A stretch of 50,152 nt of DNA from NCBI GenBank assembly GCA_013519935.1, contig JACDUA010000029.1, positions 1 to 50,152 on the forward strand. Reading direction: 5' to 3'. Below, piece by piece: positions 22,407 through 30,938 of the stretch; positions within the stretch are counted from its first letter, which is position 1; every line of letters begins with the position of its first letter. Origin of the DNA: Ectothiorhodospiraceae bacterium WFHF3C12 (GTDB lineage Bacteria; Pseudomonadota; Gammaproteobacteria; Nitrococcales; Nitrococcaceae). A model generated the notes under the pieces. The model was not told where the DNA came from. It was given only the letters and a program-made list of their open reading frames with translations, and searched no databases. Both the position numbers and the translations under genes were made by a program.

Positions 22407-25355
22407 ATGGTCCACGCCGCCCCCACGAGGCGCCTGCCGCGCCTTGCCGTTGTCCTATTGTTTGCCGTTTCCCTTGCCGGTTGTATTGGTGAAGAAGGCG
22501 CCGTCGTCGAGCTCGACCATGACGCGCTGGACAAGCCCGTGTTCATCGGCGAGGAGGACACGGGCATTCCCCACATCCGCGCCAGATCCGAGGCGGATCT
22601 GCTCTTCGCCCAGGGCTGGGTGCAGGCGCGGGACCGCTTCTTCCAGATGGACGTCTTCCGCCGGGCCGCCAGCGGCACCCTGGCCGAGCTCCTCGGTCCT
22701 GGGGTACTCGGCCAGGACGTTACCTTGCGCACCCTCGGGCTGAGACGGGCGGCGGAGGCCTCGCTCGCCGGGCTTTCGCCGGATACCCGCGCGGCGCTGG
22801 AGGCCTACGCGGCCGGCATCAACGCTTACCTGGACGACAACCCCCTGCCGCCGGAGTACACGGTGCTGGAGGTGACCCGCGTCCCCGAGTGGGCCCCGGT
22901 GGACTCGGTGGTGATCGGCAAGCTGCAGTCGTTCAACCTGTCCTTTGACCGCGGCGATCTGGAGCGCACCCAGCAGCTGACGGCCTACCAGCAGGCCGGT
23001 GCCGTGGGCGGGTTCGACGGGGCCGCGTTGTTCCAGGACGTCTCGCCGTTCGCGCCGTTCGATCCGGTGGCGGTGCTGCCGGACGCCACGGGCAATAGCG
23101 GCGAGTTCGTCTTTCCCGGCGGCGATGCGCTGGCCTCGTCTGGCCTGGTGGGTCGGGTCCTGGACCGGCTGGCGGGGCCGGCAATGCTCCGGCGCTGGAC
23201 CGACCCGGACAGCGTCGGCCGCGGCAGCAATGCCTGGGTGGTGGCCGGGGATCTCACGGCCAGCGGCCGGCCGCTGCTCGCCAACGACCCCCACCTGGCC
23301 TTGGACGTGCCGGCCACCTTCTACCAGATGCACCTGGTCGCCAGGCGCGATGGCATCGACGTGGCGGGGAGCAACGTGCCCGGTCTGCCCTACGTGCTGC
23401 TGGGCCAGACGAAGGACTTCGCCTGGGGCCTGACCACCAACCCCATGGACGTTACCGACTGGTACCTGGAGGACCTGGAGCCGGACCCGTCGGTGCCCAG
23501 CGGCTTCGTGGCGGAGTTCCAGGGCGGGACCGAGCCGGTGCAGGCGATTCCCGAGCAGTTCCGCTACAACGTGCCCGGTGACGGCCAGGCGGATAACGTG
23601 GCGACGGCCACCCCCGGCAGCACGGTGAACGACGTGTTCATTCCGCCGGCGACCCTGCTGACCCGCCACGGGCCCATCGTCGAGCTGGCGGGGGCGCCGG
23701 AGAATCCCGCCGATCCGGGCGATACCACTACGGCCATATCGGTGCAGTGGGTGGGCCAGTACGCCACGGAGGACGTCGAGTTCATTCGCCGGATCAACCG
23801 CGCCCGGAACCTGGGTGAGTTCAAGGCGGCCCTGCAGAACTTCGACGTGGGCTCCCAGAACTTCCTCTACGTGGACACCCGCGGCAACATCGCCTGGTTC
23901 ACCACGGGGGAGATGCCCCTGCGCGAGGACCTGCAGGCGGTGAACACGCCGCTGGAACTGCAGGACCTGCTCCAGGACCCCGCCTTCCGTCCGCCCTGGC
24001 TGCTGCGCGACGGCACCGGGGGCAACGAATGGGTCGCCCAGCCGGCCCCTCCGGAGAACCAGGCGATCCCCTTCGAGATCCTGCCCTTCGCCGAGATGCC
24101 GCAGGTGGAGAACCCGTCGGAAGGGTTCATCATCTCGGCCAACAACGACCCCACCGGGGCCACCCTGGACAACAACCCGCTGAACCAGCTGCGGCCCGGC
24201 GGGGGGATCTACTACCTGAACCCCGGCTATGCCATCGGCACCCGGGCGGCGCGCATCACCGAGTTGCTGACCGGGCTGATCGACGACCCCGTGCGCCAGC
24301 CCACGCCGGAGGCCATGCAGGCGATCCAGGCGGATGTGACGCTGCGCGACGCGCAGGTGCTGTTGCCGTATCTCCTGCAGGCCTTCGACAACGCGAGCGC
24401 CGGCACCGCCCACCCGGTCCTGGCCGGGTTGCTCCAGCAGGACCCGCGGCTGGCGGGCGCGGCCAGCCGGCTGTCCGCGTGGGATTACAGCACGCCCACG
24501 GGTGTCGCCGGTGGTTACGACGCCAGCAACGGCCCGGCCGCCGCCTCCAACCCCGGGCCGGCGGAGATCGACAACAGTGTGGCGGCGACCCTCTACTCCG
24601 TGTGGCGGGGGCAGGTGCTCGCCAACACCGTGGATGGTGTGCTGCGGGCGATATTCGCCGGCTCCGGCCTGGATGATGGCGCCTTCCTGCCCGATGACGG
24701 GCGGGCGCTCATCGCCCTGCGCCAGCTGCTGGACGGCTACGATGCCAGCCAGGGCGTTGGCGCGTCGGGCGTGGACTTCTTCCAGGTCCCGGCCGAGGCG
24801 CTGCCGCCGGGTGTCGACAGCCTGCCGGCGGACGTGGAGCGGGATGTGATTCTTCTGCAGAGCCTGAGCGCGGCGCTCAACCGGCTGGCGGGCGAGCCCT
24901 TCGCGGCCGCCTTCGGCGGCTCCACGGACATGGCGGATTATCGCTGGGGGCGGCTGCACCGCATCGTCTTCGACCACCCGCTGGGCGCGGTGGCGCCGCA
25001 GTTCAACATTCCGCCGGCGGGCGGGGTGTTTCCGGCGCCATCGGCGGATCTGCGCGGTGTCGCCACCGACGGCGGCTTCGGCGTGGTGGACGCCTCCAGC
25101 CACAACGCCCGGGCGGACGAGGCGGGGGATTTCATGTTCGGCAGCGGGCCGGTCCGGCGCTACGTCGGCCAGCCCCGGGGCGGTGCGTTCTTCGAAGGCC
25201 AGACCTCGTTGCCGGGCGAGATCAGCGGCGTGCTGGGCGATCCCCGGTACGCGGATCTGCTGCCCGAGTGGCTGCGCAACGAGACGCATGCCATCAGCAA
25301 CCAGACCCGGAGCCTGTCGCGGGTGGTGTTGTTGAAGCCGGAGCGTGGGCGGTGA
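22407..25355 (+). CDS. Penicillin-acylase family lipoprotein
   Basis: A 982-residue N-terminal nucleophile hydrolase. The signal peptide ends in lipobox SLAGC with Cys26, so the precursor is lipidated. The alpha region holds DTGIPHIRARSEADLLFAQG and WVQARDRFFQMDVFRR, typical of the family. The beta chain would begin at Ser274 in GRGSNAWVVAG, the autocatalytic serine, followed by LLANDPHLALDVPATFYQMH. A late NSVAATLYSVWRG block and a C-terminal PGEISGVLGDPRYADLLPEW match the family. The enzyme hydrolyses amide bonds; substrates in this family include beta-lactam side chains and acyl-homoserine lactones, so quorum quenching is possible. ATG 22407 is preferred over a TTG at 22386. The gene stands alone. 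Confidence 0.88.
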   Translation: MVHAAPTRRLPRLAVVLLFAVSLAGCIGEEGAVVELDHDALDKPVFIGEEDTGIPHIRARSEADLLFAQGWVQARDRFFQMDVFRRAASGTLAELLGPGVLGQDVTLRTLGLRRAAEASLAGLSPDTRAALEAYAAGINAYLDDNPLPPEYTVLEVTRVPEWAPVDSVVIGKLQSFNLSFDRGDLERTQQLTAYQQAGAVGGFDGAALFQDVSPFAPFDPVAVLPDATGNSGEFVFPGGDALASSGLVGRVLDRLAGPAMLRRWTDPDSVGRGSNAWVVAGDLTASGRPLLANDPHLALDVPATFYQMHLVARRDGIDVAGSNVPGLPYVLLGQTKDFAWGLTTNPMDVTDWYLEDLEPDPSVPSGFVAEFQGGTEPVQAIPEQFRYNVPGDGQADNVATATPGSTVNDVFIPPATLLTRHGPIVELAGAPENPADPGDTTTAISVQWVGQYATEDVEFIRRINRARNLGEFKAALQNFDVGSQNFLYVDTRGNIAWFTTGEMPLREDLQAVNTPLELQDLLQDPAFRPPWLLRDGTGGNEWVAQPAPPENQAIPFEILPFAEMPQVENPSEGFIISANNDPTGATLDNNPLNQLRPGGGIYYLNPGYAIGTRAARITELLTGLIDDPVRQPTPEAMQAIQADVTLRDAQVLLPYLLQAFDNASAGTAHPVLAGLLQQDPRLAGAASRLSAWDYSTPTGVAGGYDASNGPAAASNPGPAEIDNSVAATLYSVWRGQVLANTVDGVLRAIFAGSGLDDGAFLPDDGRALIALRQLLDGYDASQGVGASGVDFFQVPAEALPPGVDSLPADVERDVILLQSLSAALNRLAGEPFAAAFGGSTDMADYRWGRLHRIVFDHPLGAVAPQFNIPPAGGVFPAPSADLRGVATDGGFGVVDASSHNARADEAGDFMFGSGPVRRYVGQPRGGAFFEGQTSLPGEISGVLGDPRYADLLPEWLRNETHAISNQTRSLSRVVLLKPERGR

Positions 25356-25380
25356 TCGTTTGCGGCGGCGAGGAGAAGGT

Positions 25381-25705
25381 TGCGGGAGCGGCGGTCCCGC
25401 CGCGATGGCCATGCCGAAACCATCGCCGCGGGGGCGCGCCTCCCACAGCCCTTCGGCCGGCCGCGGGGCATAGTCGCAGTTGTGGGAGCGGCGACCCCGC
25501 CGCGATGGCCATGCCGAAACCATCGCCGCGGGGACGCGCCTCCCACAGCCCTTCGGCCGGCCGCGGGGCATAGTCGCAGTTTTGGGAGCGGCGACCCCGC
25601 CGCGATGGCCATGCCGAAACCGTCGCCGCGCGGACGCGCCTCCCACAGCTCGCCGGATACCGCGTGGCTGGCAGCCAGTTGTGGGAGGGGCGTCCTCGCC
25701 GCGAT
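25381..25705. repeat. Tandem array with a 100-base period
   Basis: Three units of exactly 100 bases (anchors ATGCCGAAAC at 25411, 25511 and 25611). Each contains GTGGGAGCGGCGACCCCGCC, a short ATGGCCATGCCGAAACC linker, CGCCGCGGGGACGCGCCTCC and a CCTTCGGCCGGCCGCGG stem. A final GTGGGAGGGGCGTCCTCGCC element ends the array near 25705. The unit can fold into a long GTGGGAG/CTCCCAC hairpin. Related units lie at 29.26-29.43 and 30.58-30.72 kb. The stretch 25706-25883 has no recognisable element. Confidence 0.85.
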
Positions 25706-25883
25706 TGGGTTTCCTCCTGTCCCTTCAAGGGAATGGCGTTTTTCTTTTGCGGCAATCGGCGGTGTGTGGATGGGGCGCGCACTTTCTCGGGCCGCGCCCG
25801 TCTTTGTTTCCGTAGTGACGCCTGGCGGGTGAGAATAGGTGCTTTCCTCACGTCTCATGGGTCTCCAGGCAGGAATTACCGCC

Positions 25884-28800
25884 GTGTCCGACGATTTCAG
25901 CCAGTTCAGCCTGTTCGACCGCCCGGAGGATGTGGTTGCCGAGATTGGCGGGGCCGGCTGGCCGAGCCCGGAGTCGTTGCCGCATAACGCCGGCGCCCAT
26001 CGGGTTTCGAAGCAGCTTCTGCGGGACCTGCGTGGGTCGGAGGCGCCTTTGCTGGTGGTCGGTTATGCCTCGCTGGACCGGCTGGTGGACTTCCTGGCGG
26101 AAGCACCGCGTCCGGGACGGCATGTGCGGATCCTTTTCGGTGCCGAGCCCTTTCCCAGCCGCGAGCTCTCCTTTCCCTATCGCGGTGGATTTCCCGAGGA
26201 GGTGCGCCGGTACTGGGCGCGTCAAGGGGTCTCGCTGCGGCTTTGCGGCGCGATTGTCGCGGTGCTGGAGCGGTTGGCCGCCGGTGAGATCGAGGCGCGC
26301 TACATCGACGGTACCCGCCTGCACGCCAAGCTCTACTGCACCGAGGCTGCCGTTACGCTGGGGTCCAGCAACTTCACCGAGGGCGGGCTGAGCCGCAACC
26401 TGGAGGCGAATGCGCGGTTCACCCCGAACGAGCGGCGTTTCCGCGAGGGCTGGCAGCTCGCGGAGCGCTACTGGTCCAGGGCGAGGGATTACGGCGACGA
26501 GCTGAAGCGGCTGCTGGAGGAGCTGCTGCAGTTCGTGGACTGGCGTGAAGCGCTGGTGCGGGCCAGCGTGGAGTTGCTCGAGGGGGAATGGGCGGATCGT
26601 TATCTGCGCATGCAGGGCTACGATGGCGACCTCCCGCTCTGGCCGAGCCAGCGCCAGGGCATCGCCCGGGCGCTATGGCTCATCCGCAACGTGGGCAGCG
26701 TTCTGGTCTCCGACGCGACCGGTTCCGGGAAGACGCGCATGGGCGCGCACCTGGTGCGCGCCGTGATGGACCGGATCTGGGCCCATCAGCGCATCCGTAA
26801 GGGTCAGCCGCTGCTGGTCTGCCCGCCGGCGGTGCAGGATATCTGGAAGGATGAGGCGCGGCAGTGCCTGCTTCCGCTGCTCACAGAGTCCCACGGTCAG
26901 CTCAGCCGTGGCGGGGCCGACAGCGGCTCCACCATTCAGGACCAGATCCGTCGTGCGCAGGTGCTGGCGGTGGATGAGGCGCACAACTTTCTCAATTCTC
27001 GCTCGCGGCGTACTCGGGCGCTGCTGAGCAACATGGCCGACCACACCATCCTGTTCACCGCCACGCCCATCAACCGCAGTCTGCAGGACCTGCTGCGACT
27101 GGTGGATATGCTGGGCGCGGATAACCTGGATCCCGACACCCTGCGGCGGTTCGAGCGGATGCTCCGGCGCGACAGCCTGGATCGCAGCCTTTCCCAGGAA
27201 GAACTGGCGCTGCTGCGTGAGGAGATACGGCGCTTCACCGTGCGCCGGACCAAGGCCGAGCTCAACCACATGATCGACGCCGACCCGGACGCCTACCGCA
27301 ACGCGCGAGGCGAGCGTTGCCGCTACCCGGAGCACGTCTCGCGGCTGTACGCCCTGGAAGAGGACGACGACGACCGTCGCCGCGCCAGCGAGATCCGCTC
27401 GTTGACGGAGCAGCTCCACGGGATGGCCTATCTGCACCGGCCGATCCAGATGCCCCCGGTACTGCGCAGCGAAGGCTGGACGGAGGAGAAGTACCTGGCC
27501 TCTAGGCTGACGGCGGCCAGGAAACTACCGGCCTATGTCGTCATGGCTGCCCTGCGCTCCAGCCGGGCGGCGTTGGTCGAGCACGTGCGGGGGACCGACT
27601 ACGCCTCAGAGGAGTTTGCCCTGGCGGAGCATCTGCACAAGGCGGCCACCGGCAATGTGCTGGAGACGCTGTCGAACATCGCCGGACAGCCGCCCGAGAA
27701 CCAGCTGGGCATTGATCTGCCGGATTGGTTGACGGACCCTGCCGAGCATCGCGCCGCCTGCCAATCCGACCAACGGATCTATGAGCGCATCGAGGCGTTG
27801 GCCGCCGGGATGTCCGGCGGCCGGGAAGAGCGCAAGGCCCGGTTCCTGGCGGACTGCCTGTCGCGCGACGAGCTGGTCATTGCCTTCGACAGTCGCCCTA
27901 TCACGTTGGCCTTCATGCAGCGCCAGCTGCGCGCCGCGGGTATCACCCAGACGCTACTCGCGACGGGTAGCGAAGCGCGCGGGCGGGACGAGGTGAACCG
28001 GCGCTTCCGGCTCGGATCCACCGACCGCGGGATAATCGCGCTGTGTTCGGACAGCATGGCGGAGGGCATCAACCTGCAGCAGGCCGGTTGTATGGTGCAT
28101 CTGGACATGCCCAGCGTCGTGCGGGTCGCGGAGCAGCGGGTGGGGCGCGTTGATCGCATGGACAGCCCCCACGAGAGCATCGACGTATGGTGGCCGAAGG
28201 ATGCGCCGGAGTTCGCGCTGCGTGCGGACGAGCGTTTCATTGAGCGTTACGAGACGGTGGACGCGTTGCTGGGGGCGAACATGCCGCTGCCGGAGGGTAT
28301 GGTGCCGGCGCGGGACCGGGCCGTGGAGGCCGCCGAGCAGATGGAGCGGATCGAGGCTTCGCTGAACGCCGAGGAGAGCTGGGACGGCATCGAGGATGCA
28401 TTCTCCCAGGTGCGGCGGCTGGTCAGCGGGCCGCGGGCGCTGGTGGCGCCCGGGGAGTACGAGGCATTCCGCAGCGAAGAGCGGCGCGTGGCCTCGCGGG
28501 TGTGTCTGGTGCGCAGCGAAAAGCCCTGGGCTTTCTTCTGCCTGGCGGGTCTGGAGGACCAGGCCCCCAACTGGCTGCTGTTTCCGCAACGCGGCGGCAA
28601 GCCGGTGACGGATCTCAGCCGTGTGGCGGACTCGCTGCGCGAGGCACTGGAGACGGAACCGGACACCGTCGGGTTCGACGAATCCACCGCAGGGTGGCTG
28701 CGGCATTTCGTCGACCGCCTGCCGGAGGCCCAGCGCCTGATGCTGCCACGCAAGAAGCAGAAGGCGCTGGAGGAGATGGAGCGGGTCATGGAGGTTTACC

Positions 28801-29126
28801 GGCGGGAGGCCTCGGCCAGTCAGAGTCAGGCGGGCGTCGACTTCTGCGAGCGGCTGCTGAATGTGCTCCGGCGCCCGGATCCCGATGCGCCGCCGGACTG
28901 GGACGCCTTGGCGGAGACCTGGCTGGATCTGATCCGGCCCGTCTGGTACCGCAAGCTCACCCGGGGACGCCGACGTCGTCCGCTGTTGCTGCGCGATCTG
29001 CGCAGCGACCTTACCGGGGCCGACCGGATACCGCTGGACCGGGTCATGGCAGCCTTCGAGGGGCTGGGGACGCTGCCGGCGCTGGAGCGGCGTGTCCAGG
29101 CGGCCATCGTGGGGGTGCCCGCGTAG
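25884..29126 (+). CDS. PLD-nuclease/SNF2-type helicase
   Basis: A 1080-residue protein. Residues 40-200 resemble a phospholipase-D-type nuclease with one HKD-like motif: RLHAKLYC (His147, Lys149) and TLGSSNFTEGGLSRN. A superfamily 2 helicase of the SNF2 type follows: ATGSGKTRMG with Lys283, VDEAHNF with Asp364, LFTATPIN, and late motifs MAEGINLQQAG and QRVGRVDRM. About 300 residues of unassigned C-terminus complete it. PLD plus SNF2 helicases occur in defence systems (for example in DISARM-like contexts), but no partner genes are seen. The GTG at 25884 is preferred because AGGAA lies about 8 bases upstream; in-frame ATG 25857 and GTG 25839 are alternatives. Confidence 0.8.
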   Translation: MSDDFSQFSLFDRPEDVVAEIGGAGWPSPESLPHNAGAHRVSKQLLRDLRGSEAPLLVVGYASLDRLVDFLAEAPRPGRHVRILFGAEPFPSRELSFPYRGGFPEEVRRYWARQGVSLRLCGAIVAVLERLAAGEIEARYIDGTRLHAKLYCTEAAVTLGSSNFTEGGLSRNLEANARFTPNERRFREGWQLAERYWSRARDYGDELKRLLEELLQFVDWREALVRASVELLEGEWADRYLRMQGYDGDLPLWPSQRQGIARALWLIRNVGSVLVSDATGSGKTRMGAHLVRAVMDRIWAHQRIRKGQPLLVCPPAVQDIWKDEARQCLLPLLTESHGQLSRGGADSGSTIQDQIRRAQVLAVDEAHNFLNSRSRRTRALLSNMADHTILFTATPINRSLQDLLRLVDMLGADNLDPDTLRRFERMLRRDSLDRSLSQEELALLREEIRRFTVRRTKAELNHMIDADPDAYRNARGERCRYPEHVSRLYALEEDDDDRRRASEIRSLTEQLHGMAYLHRPIQMPPVLRSEGWTEEKYLASRLTAARKLPAYVVMAALRSSRAALVEHVRGTDYASEEFALAEHLHKAATGNVLETLSNIAGQPPENQLGIDLPDWLTDPAEHRAACQSDQRIYERIEALAAGMSGGREERKARFLADCLSRDELVIAFDSRPITLAFMQRQLRAAGITQTLLATGSEARGRDEVNRRFRLGSTDRGIIALCSDSMAEGINLQQAGCMVHLDMPSVVRVAEQRVGRVDRMDSPHESIDVWWPKDAPEFALRADERFIERYETVDALLGANMPLPEGMVPARDRAVEAAEQMERIEASLNAEESWDGIEDAFSQVRRLVSGPRALVAPGEYEAFRSEERRVASRVCLVRSEKPWAFFCLAGLEDQAPNWLLFPQRGGKPVTDLSRVADSLREALETEPDTVGFDESTAGWLRHFVDRLPEAQRLMLPRKKQKALEEMERVMEVYRREASASQSQAGVDFCERLLNVLRRPDPDAPPDWDALAETWLDLIRPVWYRKLTRGRRRRPLLLRDLRSDLTGADRIPLDRVMAAFEGLGTLPALERRVQAAIVGVPA

Positions 29127-29210
29127 TTGCTGACGGTGGTGCTCCTTCATTGGGTGGCGTTTGGTCGAGGGCCTGCATTGCGCTCCTGCGCTCTGGTGCC
29201 GACTCCACGC

Positions 29211-29624
29211 CGGATCGCGGCTTGCGCCGCTCCTACAGGTGCCGTGGACGCATCCCGTAGGAGCGGCGACCCCGCCGCGATGGCCGCCGAAACCATCGCC
29301 GGGGGGACGCGCCTCCCACAGCCCTTCGGCCGGCCGCGGGGCATAGTCGCAGTTGTGGGAGCGGCGACCCCGCCGCGATGGCCGCCGAAACCGTCGCCGC
29401 GGGGACGCGCCTCCCACAGCTCGCCTGATGCCGTGTGGCTTGCGGCCGGTTGTGGGAGGGGCGTCCTCGCCGCGATGGTTTGTCCCCCTCTCCCCAAACC
29501 CCTCTCCCGCCAGGGGAGAGGGGCTTTTCGGGGGGCGGCGGCAGAAGCGGTAGGTCGGACGGGCTTGCCGTCCGACAGCCCGGCGCCGGATGTCGGCGCC
29601 GGCTTCGCCGGTGCCGACCTACTC
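29211..29624. repeat. Composite repeat array, forward order
   Basis: In order: half of an A module (GCGGCTTGCGCCGCTCCTAC), two units of the 98-base C tandem (29262-29425, with GGCCGCCGAAACC in place of GGCCATGCCGAAACC, hence 98 rather than 100 bases), a C2 element (about 29450-29478), a D palindrome (about 29486-29524) and an E module (about 29551-29624). It fills the gap between the helicase gene and vapC. Confidence 0.8.
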
Positions 29625-29632
29625 TGGAACGG

Positions 29633-30043
29633 TCACTCGCCGGCCGCCAGCCAGTTTTCAACGCGCAGATCCGGAACGCGCGAGAACTCGGCCACGTTGG
29701 CGGTTACGACGGTCAGGTCGAGGGCGAGCGCCTGTGCTGCGATCAGCATGTCGTTGGGTCCAATTGGCGTACCCAGCCGCCGCAGATGGTCGCGCAGCTT
29801 TGCGTAGTACCGATCCGCGGGGGATTCGAGTGGCAGTACGGCCAGCGCTGACAGAACCGCATGTAGGTTATTGAGAAGCCTGGTGGAGCCGTTCTTGGTG
29901 GCGCCGAAGTGAAGTTCCGCGCTGACGATGATGCTCGTGCAGACGGCGTCTTCGCTGACGCGCGAAATTGTGCGCGCAACCGTGCCCTGGGGCCGACGAA
30001 CCAGCTCGGAGACGATGTTGGTGTCGAGCAGGTAGCGATGCAC
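29633..30043 (-). CDS. vapC: VapC-family PIN ribonuclease toxin
   Basis: A 136-residue PIN-domain protein. The acidic active-site residues are visible: LLDTNIVSE with Asp7, SAELHFG with Glu43, and GPNDMLIAAQAL with Asp98; the fourth position reads TANVAEF, with Asn. VapC toxins cleave tRNA or rRNA. The start is a GTG at 30043, 5 bases after the vapB stop, consistent with translational coupling. All core residues are intact, so it is probably active and held by the adjacent antitoxin. Confidence 0.9.
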   Translation of the reverse strand: MHRYLLDTNIVSELVRRPQGTVARTISRVSEDAVCTSIIVSAELHFGATKNGSTRLLNNLHAVLSALAVLPLESPADRYYAKLRDHLRRLGTPIGPNDMLIAAQALALDLTVVTANVAEFSRVPDLRVENWLAAGE

Positions 30044-30048
30044 GGGTC

Positions 30049-30297
30049 CTAGAATTCCACGTCGTCCACGTCGGGCAGGTCCTCGTCGACATCCGGGAAT
30101 GGCTCATCGACCGGTTCAAGCGAGGCGAGCACGGAGAGCAGCCGGCCCTTTCGTACGGGTTCGATCACCAGGTGGTCGCCTTCCTTGCGGATGATGGCTT
30201 CGTCACCCTCGAGCTCGTACTCGCGGGGAATGCGGATCGCCTGGTTACGGCCGTTGCGGAACAGCCGAACGTGGCGTTCGTTATTTTCGGGAGGCAT
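30049..30297 (-). CDS. vapB: VapB-family antitoxin (AbrB-type)
   Basis: An 82-residue protein. VRLFRNGRNQAIRIPREYEL (about residues 9-28) is the SpoVT/AbrB DNA-binding swapped-hairpin barrel typical of VapB. The acidic tail EPVDEPFPDVDEDLPDVDD would occupy the VapC cleft. ATG 30297 is chosen because AGGAAG lies directly upstream at suitable spacing; two further ATGs (30324, 30312) would add residues but lack a ribosome site. First gene of the vapBC operon, which VapB or the complex should autorepress. Confidence 0.88.
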   Translation of the reverse strand: MPPENNERHVRLFRNGRNQAIRIPREYELEGDEAIIRKEGDHLVIEPVRKGRLLSVLASLEPVDEPFPDVDEDLPDVDDVEF

Positions 30298-30333
30298 GTC
30301 TTCTTCCTGCATCAAGATCGGCATATGCCGCAG

Positions 30334-30362
30334 GATATGCCGGCTTCGCGCGTTGCTGTCAA
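30334..30362 (-). promoter_or_regulatory. vapBC promoter with overlapping operator-like repeats
   Basis: On the minus strand, TTGACA (30362-30357), a 17-base spacer, then CATATC (30339-30334). The -10 region overlaps two related repeats, GGATATGCC at 30333-30341 and the palindrome GGCATATGCC at 30320-30329, spaced about one helical turn apart. They are likely binding sites for VapB. Confidence 0.65.
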
Positions 30363-30453
30363 TAGGGCGTCTGTCGAGCGACGGCCCTATTTCTCATCCC
30401 CATTCCCAAAGCCCGCACCCCCGGGGAGAGGATGTTTCCGGGGAGCGGATTCG

Positions 30454-30765
30454 TTGTAGGAGCGCCGCGAGGCGCGATTGCTTCGTCCCGACTCCGCGCC
30501 GGATCGCGGCTTGCGCCGCTCCTACGGGTGCCGTGGGCGTGGCGTAGGAGCGGCCCCTGGCCGCGAACCCATGGCCTGCCGATCGCCGCGGGGGCGCGCC
30601 TCCCACAGCCCTTCGGCCGGCCGCGGGGCATACTCGCAGTTGTGGGAGCGGCGACCCCGCCGCGATGGCCATGCCGAAACCGTCGCCGCGGGGACGCGCC
30701 TCCCACAGCTCGCCTGATATCGCGAGGCTTGCGGCCGGTTGTGGGAGGGGCGTCCTCGCCGCGAT
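30454..30765. repeat. Composite repeat array, forward order
   Basis: In order: an A module (TGTAGGAGCGCCGCGAGGCG ... GCTTGCGCCGCTCCTACGG) at about 30454-30529, B (GTAGGAGCGGCCCCTGGCCG) at about 30545, C tandem units at about 30583-30720, and C2 at about 30738-30765. It lies between vapBC and the wax synthase promoter. A degenerate D-like stretch sits at about 30399-30430. Confidence 0.78.
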
Positions 30766-30846
30766 TGGGTTGGTCTTCCGCGCGGCTCTTCTCCAGCCAA
30801 TGGAGCGGGAAGTGGTTCTCGGGGCTTTTGAGTTGATCTGGGGCAA

Positions 30847-30874
30847 TTGGGTCGCCTCTCTGCCATCCTATAAA
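30847..30874 (+). promoter_or_regulatory. Candidate sigma70 promoter of the wax synthase gene
   Basis: TTGGGT at 30847-30852, a 16-base spacer, then TATAAA at 30869-30874. Transcription would start near 30881, about 58 bases before the chosen start codon. Confidence 0.45.
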
Positions 30875-30938
30875 GGACGAGACAACAACGACTTCGGCGG
30901 GCCGGGCCTCGGCCGCCGTTTGGAGGATGGAGCGCGCT

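Noticed and set aside
22455-25646. Long open frame antisense to the penicillin acylase gene
   Set aside because: A codon-bias shadow in GC-rich DNA: composition is Arg/Gly/His-rich with no recognisable motif, and the sense gene has lipobox, Ser nucleophile and family blocks.
25381-25705. Possible CRISPR array
   Set aside because: The 100-base units are contiguous and internally palindromic with no unique spacers, and no cas genes are present.
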